From Sphingomonas sp. TREG-RG-20F-R18-01 (GTDB lineage: Bacteria; Pseudomonadota; Alphaproteobacteria; Sphingomonadales; Sphingomonadaceae), in contig NZ_JAKNQQ010000003.1 of the NCBI RefSeq assembly GCF_022662475.1, positions 474,853-538,852 on the forward strand: a DNA stretch of 64,000 nt. The letters are read 5' to 3'. The translations under genes were made by a program, and so were the position numbers. This document shows positions 55,232 to 64,000 of the stretch, one piece after another. The notes beneath the pieces were generated by a model that was given only the letters and a program-made list of their open reading frames with translations, was not told the DNA's origin and searched no databases. The first letter of the stretch is position 1. Each line of letters starts with the position of its first letter.

Positions 55232-57058
55232 CTACTTCCGACCGAACAGCCGCTCGATGTCGCCATGCGCCAGCTTCACCCACGTCGGGCGGCCGTGGTT
55301 GCACTGCCCCGAATGCGGAGTGACTTCCATTTCGCGCAGCAGGGCATTCATCTCGGCGACCGACAGGATCCGCCCTGCCCGCACCGATCCGTGGCACGCC
55401 ATCGTCGCAGCGACGTGATCGAGTCGCTCGCGTAGCGACAGCGCCTCGTCGAAGGCGGCGAGTTCGTCGGCGAGGTCGGTAACGAGGCCGGTGACGTCGC
55501 TTTGCCCGAGCATCGCCGGCACGCCGCGCACCAGCATCGCGCGCGGGCCGAAGCGGTCGAGGTCTAGGCCGAACTCGCTGAGCTCGGATGCCCGCGCCTC
55601 GAGGCGGTCGCAGGCGGATTCGTCGAGCTCGATCACTTCGGGGAGGAGCAGCGCCTGGCTGGCGACTCCGCCGGACGCCATCGCCGTGCGCATCCGCTCG
55701 AGCACGAGGCGTTCGTGCGCGGCGTGCTGGTCGACGAGGATCAGCCCGTCCTGCGCTTCGGCGACGATGTAGGTCTTGCCGACCTGCCCGCGCGCGACGC
55801 CGAGCGGGTAGGCGACGGTTTCGGGGGGTGGGGTGTAGGCGGGTTCGGCGCGGGCTAGCGGGGGTGGGGTGACGAAGGAGCGGCGGTCGTTTAACGCGTA
55901 GGACCTCTGATCCACGGGAAGCCCCTCCCCTGCAGGGGAGGGGTTGGGGGTGGGGGGTGTCTCACCGAGCCGGAGTTCTGCTGGACTTCCCCACCCCAAC
56001 CCCTCCCCTGAAGGGGAGGGGCTAGTTTCTGTCGTCCATGCCGCGAGCGCACTTTCCGTCGGCCGCTGGCTGCGATGCCCCGCCTCGTCCAGCGCCCTGC
56101 GCAAGCCGCTGACGATCAGCCCCCTGACCAGCGCGGGATCGCGAAACCGCACCTCGGTCTTGGCCGGATGGACGTTGACGTCGACCACATCGGGCGGGAC
56201 GTCGAGGAACAGCGCCACCACCGCATGCCGGTCGCGCGGCATCATCTCGGCATAGGCCCCGCGAATCGCACCGATCAGCAACCGGTCCTTCACCGGACGC
56301 CCGTTGACGAACAGATATTGATGGTCCGCAATCCCGCGGTTGAACGTCGGCAGCCCGGCGATCCCGCCAAGCCCGATCCCCTCGCGGACGAAATCGACCC
56401 CGACGCCATTCTCGACCAGCCCGCGATCGGTCAGCCCAGCGACTCGATCGGGCAAGGTCTCCCCTGCGCTGACCGACAGCGAGCGCCGCCCGTCATGCTC
56501 GACCGAGAACCCGATATCCGGCCACGCCATCGCAAGCCGCCGCACCACGTCCATGCACGCCGCGAACTCCGCACGCGGCGAACGCAGAAACTTGCGCCGC
56601 GCAGGCACTCGGGCGAACAAGGCCTCGACCCGCACGCGAGTCCCGGGCGGGATCGCGGCGGGGCCTTCCGACTCCAGCACGCCATTGTCGATCACGCGCG
56701 ACCAGCCTTCCGCGCCCGGCACCCGGCTCTCCAATGTCATCCGCGCGACGCTCGCGATCGAGGGCAACGCCTCGCCGCGGAAACCGAGCGTGCTGACCGC
56801 CTCGATCGCTTCATCAGGCAGCTTCGACGTCGCATGTCGCTCCAGCGCGAGCGCCATGTCGGACGGTTGCATCCCGCACCCGTCGTCGGTGACTTCGACC
56901 AGGTCGGTCCCCCCGCCCGCCAGCCGCACCGCGATCCGCGTCGCGCCCGCGTCGATCGCATTCTCGACCAGCTCCTTCAACGCGCTGGCTGGCCGTTCCA
57001 CCACTTCACCGGCAGCGATACGATTGACGAGATGTTCGGGGAGGCGGCGTATTGACAT
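55232..57058 (-). CDS. mutL: DNA mismatch repair protein MutL with repeat-encoded linker insert
   Basis: 608 residues. The GHKL ATPase domain has NAIDAGATRI, EVTDDGCGM and STLGFRGEALPSI, then NGRPVKDRLL. The C-terminal dimerisation domain carries the endonuclease motif DQHAAHERLVLE and the CNHGRPT zinc-site element, so this MutL likely nicks DNA, as expected in bacteria without MutH. Residues about 345-380, in the disordered linker, are read from an inverted repeat (peptides SPSPSGEGLGWG and PTPNPSPAGEGL). The frame is intact. No mutS adjoins it. Confidence 0.96.
   Translation of the reverse strand: MSIRRLPEHLVNRIAAGEVVERPASALKELVENAIDAGATRIAVRLAGGGTDLVEVTDDGCGMQPSDMALALERHATSKLPDEAIEAVSTLGFRGEALPSIASVARMTLESRVPGAEGWSRVIDNGVLESEGPAAIPPGTRVRVEALFARVPARRKFLRSPRAEFAACMDVVRRLAMAWPDIGFSVEHDGRRSLSVSAGETLPDRVAGLTDRGLVENGVGVDFVREGIGLGGIAGLPTFNRGIADHQYLFVNGRPVKDRLLIGAIRGAYAEMMPRDRHAVVALFLDVPPDVVDVNVHPAKTEVRFRDPALVRGLIVSGLRRALDEAGHRSQRPTESALAAWTTETSPSPSGEGLGWGSPAELRLGETPPTPNPSPAGEGLPVDQRSYALNDRRSFVTPPPLARAEPAYTPPPETVAYPLGVARGQVGKTYIVAEAQDGLILVDQHAAHERLVLERMRTAMASGGVASQALLLPEVIELDESACDRLEARASELSEFGLDLDRFGPRAMLVRGVPAMLGQSDVTGLVTDLADELAAFDEALSLRERLDHVAATMACHGSVRAGRILSVAEMNALLREMEVTPHSGQCNHGRPTWVKLAHGDIERLFGRK
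55919..56024. repeat. Paired inverted repeat (family C) inside mutL
   Basis: AAGCCCCTCCCCTGCAGGGG (from 55919) then AGGGGTTGGGGGTGGGG, and the inverse CCCCACCCCAACCCCTCCCC with GAAGGGGAGGGGCT (ending 56024), each arm itself palindromic (CCCCTCCCCT..AGGGGAGGGG). It keeps the mutL frame open, adding a Pro/Ser/Gly/Glu-rich stretch. Confidence 0.9.
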
Positions 57059-57150
57059 GCCTTAAGCTCTAGCCCAAGCGACGCCATCCCGCGAGCCGTA
57101 ACCGTGACTTAACCAGAGCGTGGGCTTCGCTCTGAAAGCCACGGTCTTAA

Positions 57151-58263
<1,113 letters not shown>

Positions 58264-58391
58264 GCGGGGCGCACGCAGCAAGAATGAAGGGCCGTCAAGC
58301 GGGATGGGTACGCGAACCCCTACTCAGCGCAGGCGGCCGTCGCTACAGATGGTAGCATCAGGCGGCCTTTGGGCCTTTGGACGGGGGTAAC

Positions 58392-59330
58392 ATGGCGCCG
58401 CCTCGCAATCGGCGCCCGGGTTTTTCGCGGCGGGCGCAATATGGTTTGTTTCTTGGCTATGTGATCGCGGTTGCAGGGTCGTTGGTCGCCGCGGTGCTTC
58501 TTGCCCTGTCGGCGATCGATCCGCCGGCCTTCGCGGTCCTGCGCGCCAGCGTCGCCGAAGTGACGACGCCGATCTCGTCGGGGCTATCCACGGTGGGCCA
58601 GTGGTTCGGCGCGATCCCGGGCGGCGTGTCCGAATATTTCGGCGTCCGCGACGAGAACCGCCGGCTGCGCAAGCAGCTTGCCGACCAGCACGCGCTGTTC
58701 ATGCGCGCGCGGTCGCTGGGCTATGACAACCGGCGGCTCGCCGCGTTGCTGCGGTTGCGCGAACGCGTTGCCGATCCGGTCGTCACCGCACGCCTGGTCA
58801 GTTCCTCCGGCGCCAGCACGCGCCGCTTTGCGGTGCTCAACGCCGGATCCTGGCAGGGCGTTGCGTCGGGGCAACCGGTTACCGGGCCCGACGGCCTGGT
58901 CGGCCGGGTCCTGGAAACGGGACCCAATAGTGCGCGCGTGCTGTTGCTGACCGATCCAGAAAGCGTCGTTCCCGTGCGCCGGACCCGCGACGGCATGCCG
59001 GCGCTGGCGGCGGGGCGCGGCGACGGGCTCATCGACATCCGTTCGGTCGCGATGGCCAATCCCGGTTTTGCCGCGGGCGACGTTTTCGTCACGTCCGGGA
59101 TCGGCGGGATCTATCCGCCCGACGTTCCGGTTGGTCACATCGTCCGGCGCGGCCGGGATGCCGCAATCGCGCGGAGCTATGCGCAGCCCGACACGCTGGA
59201 CTATGCGATGGTGCAACAGGCGTTCCTGCCACCCCCGCCCCCGGTCGCGGTTCCGCAGCCCGCCCCGAAGCCGACACCCAAGCCCAAGGCCAAGCCAACG
59301 TCCCGACCTGCGCGGCCCGCCGCGCGATGA
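58392..59330 (+). CDS. mreC: rod shape-determining protein MreC
   Basis: Bitopic scaffold of the elongasome. 312 residues: basic N-terminus, one membrane helix (YVIAVAGSLVAAVLLAL), a coiled-coil region (RDENRRLRKQLADQHALFMR) and beta-barrel domains (VTARLVSSSGASTRRFAVLN, GPDGLVGRVLETGP). It ends with a Pro/Lys-rich tail (PKPTPKPKAKPTSRP). ATG 58392 has GGGGG upstream; a TTG five codons earlier is the alternative. It overlaps mreD by 4 bp. Confidence 0.96.
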   Translation: MAPPRNRRPGFSRRAQYGLFLGYVIAVAGSLVAAVLLALSAIDPPAFAVLRASVAEVTTPISSGLSTVGQWFGAIPGGVSEYFGVRDENRRLRKQLADQHALFMRARSLGYDNRRLAALLRLRERVADPVVTARLVSSSGASTRRFAVLNAGSWQGVASGQPVTGPDGLVGRVLETGPNSARVLLLTDPESVVPVRRTRDGMPALAAGRGDGLIDIRSVAMANPGFAAGDVFVTSGIGGIYPPDVPVGHIVRRGRDAAIARSYAQPDTLDYAMVQQAFLPPPPPVAVPQPAPKPTPKPKAKPTSRPARPAAR

Positions 59331-59836
59331 GCCAGATTCGCGGCCCCTTCGACGAGCCACCCGATCACAGCCTGGCGCGCTTCGTACCGGCGTTGTCGGT
59401 CGTGCTTGCATCGACGCTCGCGGTCTGGCCGGTCATCGCCAACATCCCGGTCCTGCCGCCGTTCGGACTGCTGATGCTGCTCGGCTGGCGCCTGTCCCGT
59501 CCGCTGAGCCTGCCGGTATGGGCGCCGCTGCCGCTTGGGCTGTACGACGATTTGCTAAGCGGCCAGCCGCTCGGCAATTCGATGCTGTTCTGGACCCTGT
59601 GCTTCTTCATGATCGACCTGATCGACCAGCGCGTCGTGTTTCGCGATTTCTGGCAGGACTGGCTGATCGCCGGTGGATCGATCTGCTTCTGCCTCATCCT
59701 CGGGCGGCTCGTCGCTTCACCGCTCGGCGCGCACGTCGACACGCTTTTGATGCTGCAAATCGCGGTAACCACCTTGCTGTTTCCCCTCGCGACGCGCATC
59801 TGCTCGATGCTGACGCGCGAGGAGGAAACGGCGTGA
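59327..59836 (+). CDS. mreD: rod shape-determining protein MreD
   Basis: 169 residues with five hydrophobic helices, the typical form of MreD: VWPVIANIPVLPPFGLLMLL, the charged gap YDDLLSGQPLGNSMLFW with the conserved Asp pair, and DLIDQRVVFRDFWQDW. Both ends overlap their neighbours (ATGA with mreC, GTGA with mrdA). Partner of MreC. Confidence 0.95.
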   Translation: MSQIRGPFDEPPDHSLARFVPALSVVLASTLAVWPVIANIPVLPPFGLLMLLGWRLSRPLSLPVWAPLPLGLYDDLLSGQPLGNSMLFWTLCFFMIDLIDQRVVFRDFWQDWLIAGGSICFCLILGRLVASPLGAHVDTLLMLQIAVTTLLFPLATRICSMLTREEETA

Positions 59837-61938
59837 CCGGGCCGACCTTCGGCAATTCCAACAAGGTGATGACCGAGGCGGCGCAAAGCTTCAGCTTTTC
59901 GCGACGCGCGGTGCTGCTAGGCGCGGGTCAGGGGCTGGTCGGCGTGGCGCTGGCGGGCCGGATGGCGTGGCTCGCCGTCGCCGAGAACGAACATTATACC
60001 ACCCTGTCGGAAAGCAACCGCGTCAACATGACGCTGGTCCCGCCGCGCCGCGGCTGGATTGTCGATCGGCACGGCGCGCCGATTGCCAACAACCGGACCG
60101 ATTTCCGGGTCGACATCATTCCCGACCGGCTCGAGGACAAGGATCGCGTGCTCGCCCTGCTCCGCGACGTCCTGAAACTGCCGCCGGAGGAGATGGACCG
60201 GCTGGTCTCCGACCTAGAGCATGCGGCGGGTTTCCAACCCGTCCAGGTCGCGGAGAATCTGGACTGGGAACGCTTCGCCGCGGTCAGCGTGCGCTTGCCG
60301 GAACTGCCCGGCGTGGCCCCCACGCGCGGCTTCTCGCGCAGCTATCCCGCCGGGGCGGCCGTCGCCCACCTGACCGGTTATGTCGGCGCCGCGTCGGCCG
60401 AGCAGTATAAGCAGACGCACGACCAGCTGATGGTCACACCCGGCTTCAAGCTCGGCAAGGACGGGCTGGAAAAGACGCTGGAAAAGACGCTGCGCGGCGT
60501 TGCCGGCCAGAAACGCGTCGAGGTGACCGCGCGCGGCAAGCTCGTCGCCGAACTCGCGACCAGACCCGACCAGCCCGGCCAGAACGTCCGGTTGACGATC
60601 GACGCGGGGCTGCAGGACTATGCCGCGCGTCGCCTGGGCACGCAGTCCGGCTCGGTCGTCGTGATCGACTGCACCAACGGCGAAATGCTGGCGATGGTGT
60701 CGATGCCGGCGTACGACCCCAACAACTTTTCCGACGGGATCAGCCATCTCGAATGGAAGATGCTGTCGGACAACGACCATGTGCCGTTGATGAACAAGGT
60801 CCTGCAGGGCCTGTATCCGCCGGGATCGACGGTCAAGCCGATGAATGGCCTGGCGCTGCTCGGCGCTGGCGTCCCCGCGTCAGAGCGCGTCTTCTGCAGC
60901 GGAGCGTTGCGCGTCGGGACGGGCGTGTTCCACTGCCATCTCAAACGGGGCCACGGCGCGCTCGATCTCAAGAACGCGATCATGCAGAGCTGCGACATCT
61001 ATTTCTACGAAATGGTCCGGCGCCTCGGGTATGACAACGTCGCGCCGGTCGCGCGGTCGCTCGGGCTCGGCCAGAAGTTCGACCTGCCCTTCCGGAGCCA
61101 GCGCTATGGCACCGTCCCGGACGCGGCATGGAAGCTGCGTCGCTACAAACAGGCCTGGACCGTGGCCGACTCGCTGAACGCCTCGATCGGCCAGGGATAT
61201 GTGCTGACCAACCCGCTGCAACTGGCGGTGATGGCGGCGCGGCTCGCCTCGGGTCGTGCGCTCCAGCCCAGCTTGCTCACCGGCCATGTCCACACCGATG
61301 CCCCTGCCCTGTTGGTGCAGCCCGACCACCTCCGGACGGTCCATGAGGCGATGTGGGGCGTGGTCAACGGCGGGGGGACTGGCGGCGCTGCGCGAATGCT
61401 GACGCCGGGGGTCGCGCTTGCGGGCAAGACCGGCACCGCGCAGGTCCGCCGCATCACGATGGCCGAGCGCGCGGGCGGCGTGCTGAAGAACGGATCGCTT
61501 CCCTTCAAGATGCGCGACCACGCGCTGTTCCAGGGGTTTGCGCCGCATGACAACCCGCGCTACGCGATCGCCGTGGTGCTGGAACATGGTGGCCATACCG
61601 TCCGCAACCTCGACACGCCCGCGATCGCGCGCGACATCATGACATGGCTGTTCGACCGCGACCGCGCGATGGCGTCGCTGGCCGAAGCGGAACCGACCTG
61701 GGGTGGCGACATCCGGACCCGCATGGCGGCCGAGACCGCCGCCTACCGCGCCGCCGCCAATGCGCCGCCGCTCGCGGTCGGCGCCCAGACCGAGCGCGAT
61801 GCGACCGCACCGACCGACGCGCCCGCCGTCCGCGCGGCCGCCGCCGCCGACGTCGCTGCCGCCGAAGCGCTCGCCAACAGTGCCGCGCCCGGCAATACGG
61901 TCGCCGAGGACGGCAGCACGGAGCACGATCCGCGATGA
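59833..61938 (+). CDS. mrdA: penicillin-binding protein 2 (MrdA)
   Basis: Transpeptidase of elongation-specific peptidoglycan synthesis. 701 residues: N-terminal membrane helix, pedestal (VPPRRGWIVDRHGAPIANNR) and catalytic domain with serine motif YPPGSTVKPMNG (Ser331 area), MQSCDIYFYEMVRRLGYDNV, and KTGTAQV (Lys532). GTG 59833 overlaps the mreD stop and has AGGAGG seven bases before; an ATG 12 codons on has a weaker site. The last 80 or so residues are an Ala/Thr/Asp-rich low-complexity tail. Confidence 0.96.
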   Translation: MTGPTFGNSNKVMTEAAQSFSFSRRAVLLGAGQGLVGVALAGRMAWLAVAENEHYTTLSESNRVNMTLVPPRRGWIVDRHGAPIANNRTDFRVDIIPDRLEDKDRVLALLRDVLKLPPEEMDRLVSDLEHAAGFQPVQVAENLDWERFAAVSVRLPELPGVAPTRGFSRSYPAGAAVAHLTGYVGAASAEQYKQTHDQLMVTPGFKLGKDGLEKTLEKTLRGVAGQKRVEVTARGKLVAELATRPDQPGQNVRLTIDAGLQDYAARRLGTQSGSVVVIDCTNGEMLAMVSMPAYDPNNFSDGISHLEWKMLSDNDHVPLMNKVLQGLYPPGSTVKPMNGLALLGAGVPASERVFCSGALRVGTGVFHCHLKRGHGALDLKNAIMQSCDIYFYEMVRRLGYDNVAPVARSLGLGQKFDLPFRSQRYGTVPDAAWKLRRYKQAWTVADSLNASIGQGYVLTNPLQLAVMAARLASGRALQPSLLTGHVHTDAPALLVQPDHLRTVHEAMWGVVNGGGTGGAARMLTPGVALAGKTGTAQVRRITMAERAGGVLKNGSLPFKMRDHALFQGFAPHDNPRYAIAVVLEHGGHTVRNLDTPAIARDIMTWLFDRDRAMASLAEAEPTWGGDIRTRMAAETAAYRAAANAPPLAVGAQTERDATAPTDAPAVRAAAAADVAAAEALANSAAPGNTVAEDGSTEHDPR

Positions 61939-63050
61939 GCACGCGCAGCATCGTCCCCGCCCCGTTCGCCCAGCTGCCGTGGAAGATCATCCTGCTGGTG
62001 CTGGCGATCGGCTGTTTCGACCTGCTCGTGCTCTATTCGGCGGCGGGCGGCAGTGTCCGGCCGTGGGCGCTGTCGCAGGGCATCCGCTTCTTCATGCTGC
62101 TGGGCGTGGCGCTGGCGCTGTCGCGCGTGCCCGAGCGCTGGTGGAACACCGGCGCGATCCCAGCTTATGGTGCGCTGTGCCTGATGCTGGTGCTGGTCGA
62201 GCTGGTCGGCGCGGTGCGCGGCGGCGGCCAGCGCTGGCTCGACGTCGGTTTCATTCGCCTGCAGCCGTCGGAGCTGATGAAGCCCTGCATCGTCCTCGCC
62301 TGCGCCAAATTCTACGACATGCTGCCCCCGAACGAGACACGGCGGTTCGGGGCGATCTGGCCCGCGGCAATTCTGATCCTGATCCCCGCGGCGCTGGTCA
62401 TGAAACAGCCGGACCTCGGAACCGCGCTGATGATTACGATCGGTGGCGTCACGGTGATGTTCCTGGCCGGCGTTCCGCTGCGGCTTTTCATCATCGGCGC
62501 CCTGTCGCTGTGTGCGGCCGTGCCGCTCGCGGTCAACTTCGTGCTGCACGGCTATCAGCGCAACCGCATCCTCGTCTTCCTGGATCCCGAAAGCGATCCG
62601 CTGGGTATCGGTTACCATATCAGCCAGTCGAAGATCGCGATCGGGTCGGGAGGGATCTTCGGGAAGGGTTTCCTCAACGGGACGCAGAGCCATCTCGATT
62701 ACCTGCCCGAGGGGCACACCGATTTCGCGCTGGCGACGATGATGGAGGAATGGGGCCTGCTGGGCGGCGTCCTGCTGATCGTGGCGTTCGTCCTGATCGT
62801 GCAATGGGGCCTGTCCACCGCCCTGAAAGCCCAGTCACGCTTTGCGAAGCTGACCGCCGCCGGGCTCGCCGCGACGATCTTCTACTATGTCGCGATCAAC
62901 ATGGCGATGGTGATGGGGATGGCGCCGGTCGTCGGCGTCCCCCTGCCGCTGATCAGCAATGGCGGATCGAGCCAGATGACGTTCATGCTGTGCCTCGGCA
63001 TCCTGATGTCGATCAACCGGTCGAACCATAAAACCGAGGGTCGCTGGTGA
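61935..63050 (+). CDS. rodA: peptidoglycan glycosyltransferase RodA
   Basis: SEDS glycosyltransferase that pairs with PBP2. 371 residues, about ten helices. Signatures are GGGQRWLDVGFIRLQPSELM with the family Q-P-S-E, KQPDLGTALMITIGG, YLPEGHTDFALATMMEEWGL and the C-terminal PLPLISNGGSSQMTFMLCLG. The start ATG overlaps the mrdA stop (ATGA, 61935-61938). The open frame continues upstream inside mrdA without meaning. Confidence 0.97.
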   Translation: MSTRSIVPAPFAQLPWKIILLVLAIGCFDLLVLYSAAGGSVRPWALSQGIRFFMLLGVALALSRVPERWWNTGAIPAYGALCLMLVLVELVGAVRGGGQRWLDVGFIRLQPSELMKPCIVLACAKFYDMLPPNETRRFGAIWPAAILILIPAALVMKQPDLGTALMITIGGVTVMFLAGVPLRLFIIGALSLCAAVPLAVNFVLHGYQRNRILVFLDPESDPLGIGYHISQSKIAIGSGGIFGKGFLNGTQSHLDYLPEGHTDFALATMMEEWGLLGGVLLIVAFVLIVQWGLSTALKAQSRFAKLTAAGLAATIFYYVAINMAMVMGMAPVVGVPLPLISNGGSSQMTFMLCLGILMSINRSNHKTEGRW

Positions 63051-63051
63051 G

Positions 63052-63074
63052 TTTTTTGCCGCAATCGCAAAAAA
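63052..63074 (+). terminator. AT-rich hairpin after rodA
   Basis: TTTTTTGC (63052-63059) pairs with GCAAAAAA (63067-63074) across a 7-base loop, directly after the rodA stop. Lacks a GC stem and T-run, so a weak or Rho-assisted end at best. Confidence 0.3.
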
Positions 63075-63158
63075 GGGTTTGCAAGCTGCGCAGACGCTGC
63101 TAACCGACCGCCTCCCGGCAACGGCGGCGCTGACGCGCTGCCCCTACCAAGCGGGAAT

Positions 63159-63234
<76 letters not shown>

Positions 63235-63255
63235 TTATGCCTAAGTTTCCATTAC

Positions 63256-63281
63256 CTGCGGCGCCCGCAGGGGCCCTTTTG
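63256..63281 (+). terminator. terminator after tRNA-Lys
   Basis: CTGCGG (63256-63261) and CCGCAG (63265-63270) form a 6-bp stem with a 3-base loop, followed by GGGGCCCTTTT. It lies 21 bp after the tRNA. Confidence 0.6.
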
Positions 63282-63700
63282 GGCCGGTCCCATCACCTTG
63301 TGTGTGGGGCATCAGAGACGGGACCTTCCAGCCATTCCTGGCGCTTACTGACTAAGCTAGACGTGCCGCATCCGCCACTGGATCCGGTGCTCGTGCGGGT
63401 TGTTCGGGTTCACATGCGCGTGCCGTTGAGGCGTCTCCAGACGTTCGTCGGCAGGCCATACCTTGTTGGCCAGCATCTCCGCCCAGGATCGCCGCGCCGG
63501 AGAGCGGCCCACACGATGCGTTCCAAAACCCCGCGTTCCCCGCCCCCCAAATTCCGGATGGACATACGCTGGAGAAGGGGAGCGACAGCCCTCCCCTGCA
63601 ACGCTGAATATGGGCTTCAGTCTCGCTGATGCGCCTCGAACCCGCCCCCGGGAATGCGTCATGAGTTGACCGGCGTGGGACCACGGCTACGGTCGTGCCG
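63282..63700. other. 419-bp gap, no recognised gene
   Basis: Between the tRNA-Lys terminator and the ABC ATPase gene. Open frames exist in several phases (up to about 100 codons on the minus strand, 63357-63662), but none shows a family or a clear ribosome-binding site. Composition is mixed, with no repeat family seen elsewhere in the window. A decayed element next to the tRNA is possible but unproven. Confidence 0.5.
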
Positions 63701-64000
63701 ATGAGCAGCGTCGTCGTCGAGCATCTTTCCAAGACCTTCGGTGCGGCGGCCGCGCTGCATCCGACCGATCTCTCGATCGCATCGGGCGAGTTCATCGTGA
63801 TCATCGGTCCATCGGGGTGCGGCAAGTCGACGCTGTTGCGGTTGATCGCGGGGCTGGAAACGCCGAGTGCCGGCCGTATCGAAATCGGCGGCCGCGACGT
63901 CACCGCGGTCGAGCCGGCGGATCGCGGCATTGCCATGGTGTTCCAATCCTATGCGCTCTACCCGCATCTTTCCGTCGCGCAGAACATCGCCTTCCCCTTA
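63701..64000 (+). CDS. ABC transporter ATP-binding protein, sugar type (5' part)
   Basis: The first 100 codons are inside the window. Walker A is clear ([20 protein letters not shown], residues 36-55), then the Q-loop ([20 protein letters not shown]), which matches the UgpC/MalK/MsmK class of sugar and glycerol-phosphate importers. Start ATG 63701 ([14 protein letters not shown]) is typical. Signature and Walker B motifs lie beyond the right edge. No binding protein or permease is seen upstream. Confidence 0.93.
   Translation, partial: MSSVVVEHLSKTFGAAAALHPTDLSIASGEFIVIIGPSGCGKSTLLRLIAGLETPSAGRIEIGGRDVTAVEPADRGIAMVFQSYALYPHLSVAQNIAFPL

Noticed and set aside
58264..58391. Terminator or riboswitch between mreB and mreC
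   Set aside because: Some GGCGGCC pairing is possible, but there is no stable stem with T-run; more likely just a spacer.
63352..63936. Minus-strand frames beside tRNA-Lys as a possible integrase remnant
   Set aside because: Part is antisense to the ABC ATPase, and I could not find tyrosine-recombinase motifs or a duplicated tRNA end.

Overview
The window is one continuous stretch of a high-GC (roughly two-thirds G+C) bacterial chromosome. A mitochondrial-type 14-gene complex I operon, ZapA with a coiled-coil partner, an acpP/fab cluster beside mltG, the rpsF-rpsR-rplI operon, a DhnA-type class I aldolase beside pgk and gapA, and abundant paired-palindrome intergenic repeats point to an alphaproteobacterium, most likely Sphingomonas or a close relative (Sphingomonadales). 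This placement is inference from gene content and style; no database was searched.

Layout. 1-15095 (minus): nuoA to nuoN, tightly overlapped, with a 76-codon coiled-coil gene between nuoF and nuoG; nuoN runs off the left edge. 15357-19241: suhB, efp and three cell-wall genes (M23 peptidase, L,D-transpeptidase, DUF882/M15-like peptidase). 19286-27342: a RelE/ParE toxin-antitoxin pair, thiE, a membrane protein, glycolytic fba, pgk and gapA, an MFS exporter, a TlpA-like thioredoxin, a MOSC protein, then a probable zauP with zapA. 27368-28839: a 6S RNA candidate, 5-formyltetrahydrofolate cyclo-ligase, DUF2842 and two identical tRNA-Asp genes. 28863-36541: AI-2E-family permease, OprB-like porin, two glycosyltransferases and a ClC-CBS channel. 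36590-47131: a fatty-acid/acyl-CoA block (acyl-CoA ligase, serine hydrolase, FadJ-type bifunctional enzyme, amidase, two acyl-CoA dehydrogenases, TesB thioesterase). 47229-51636 (minus): fabD, fabG, acpP, fabF, mltG. 51821-53194: RcnB-like protein and a LuxR-type regulator coupled to a small membrane protein. 53526-54807: rpsF-rpsR-rplI. 55232-57058: mutL. 57217-63050: mreB-mreC-mreD-mrdA-rodA. Then tRNA-Lys and the 5' end of a sugar-type ABC ATPase.

Most of the content is housekeeping: respiration, glycolysis, fatty-acid synthesis and oxidation, envelope elongation and translation. I do not see a defence island, CRISPR array, prophage or intact insertion sequence. The less ordinary features are (i) paired inverted repeats of several families, some supplying the ribosome-binding region of downstream genes and two read as protein (MOSC N-terminus, MutL linker); (ii) a 215-bp tandem duplication that left a truncated 5' copy of the fadJ-like gene; (iii) the coupled coiled-coil gene inside the nuo operon; (iv) a strong hairpin with a T-rich tail between acpP and fabF; and (v) a 26-bp divergent gap carrying a perfect 14-bp palindrome between two cell-wall genes.
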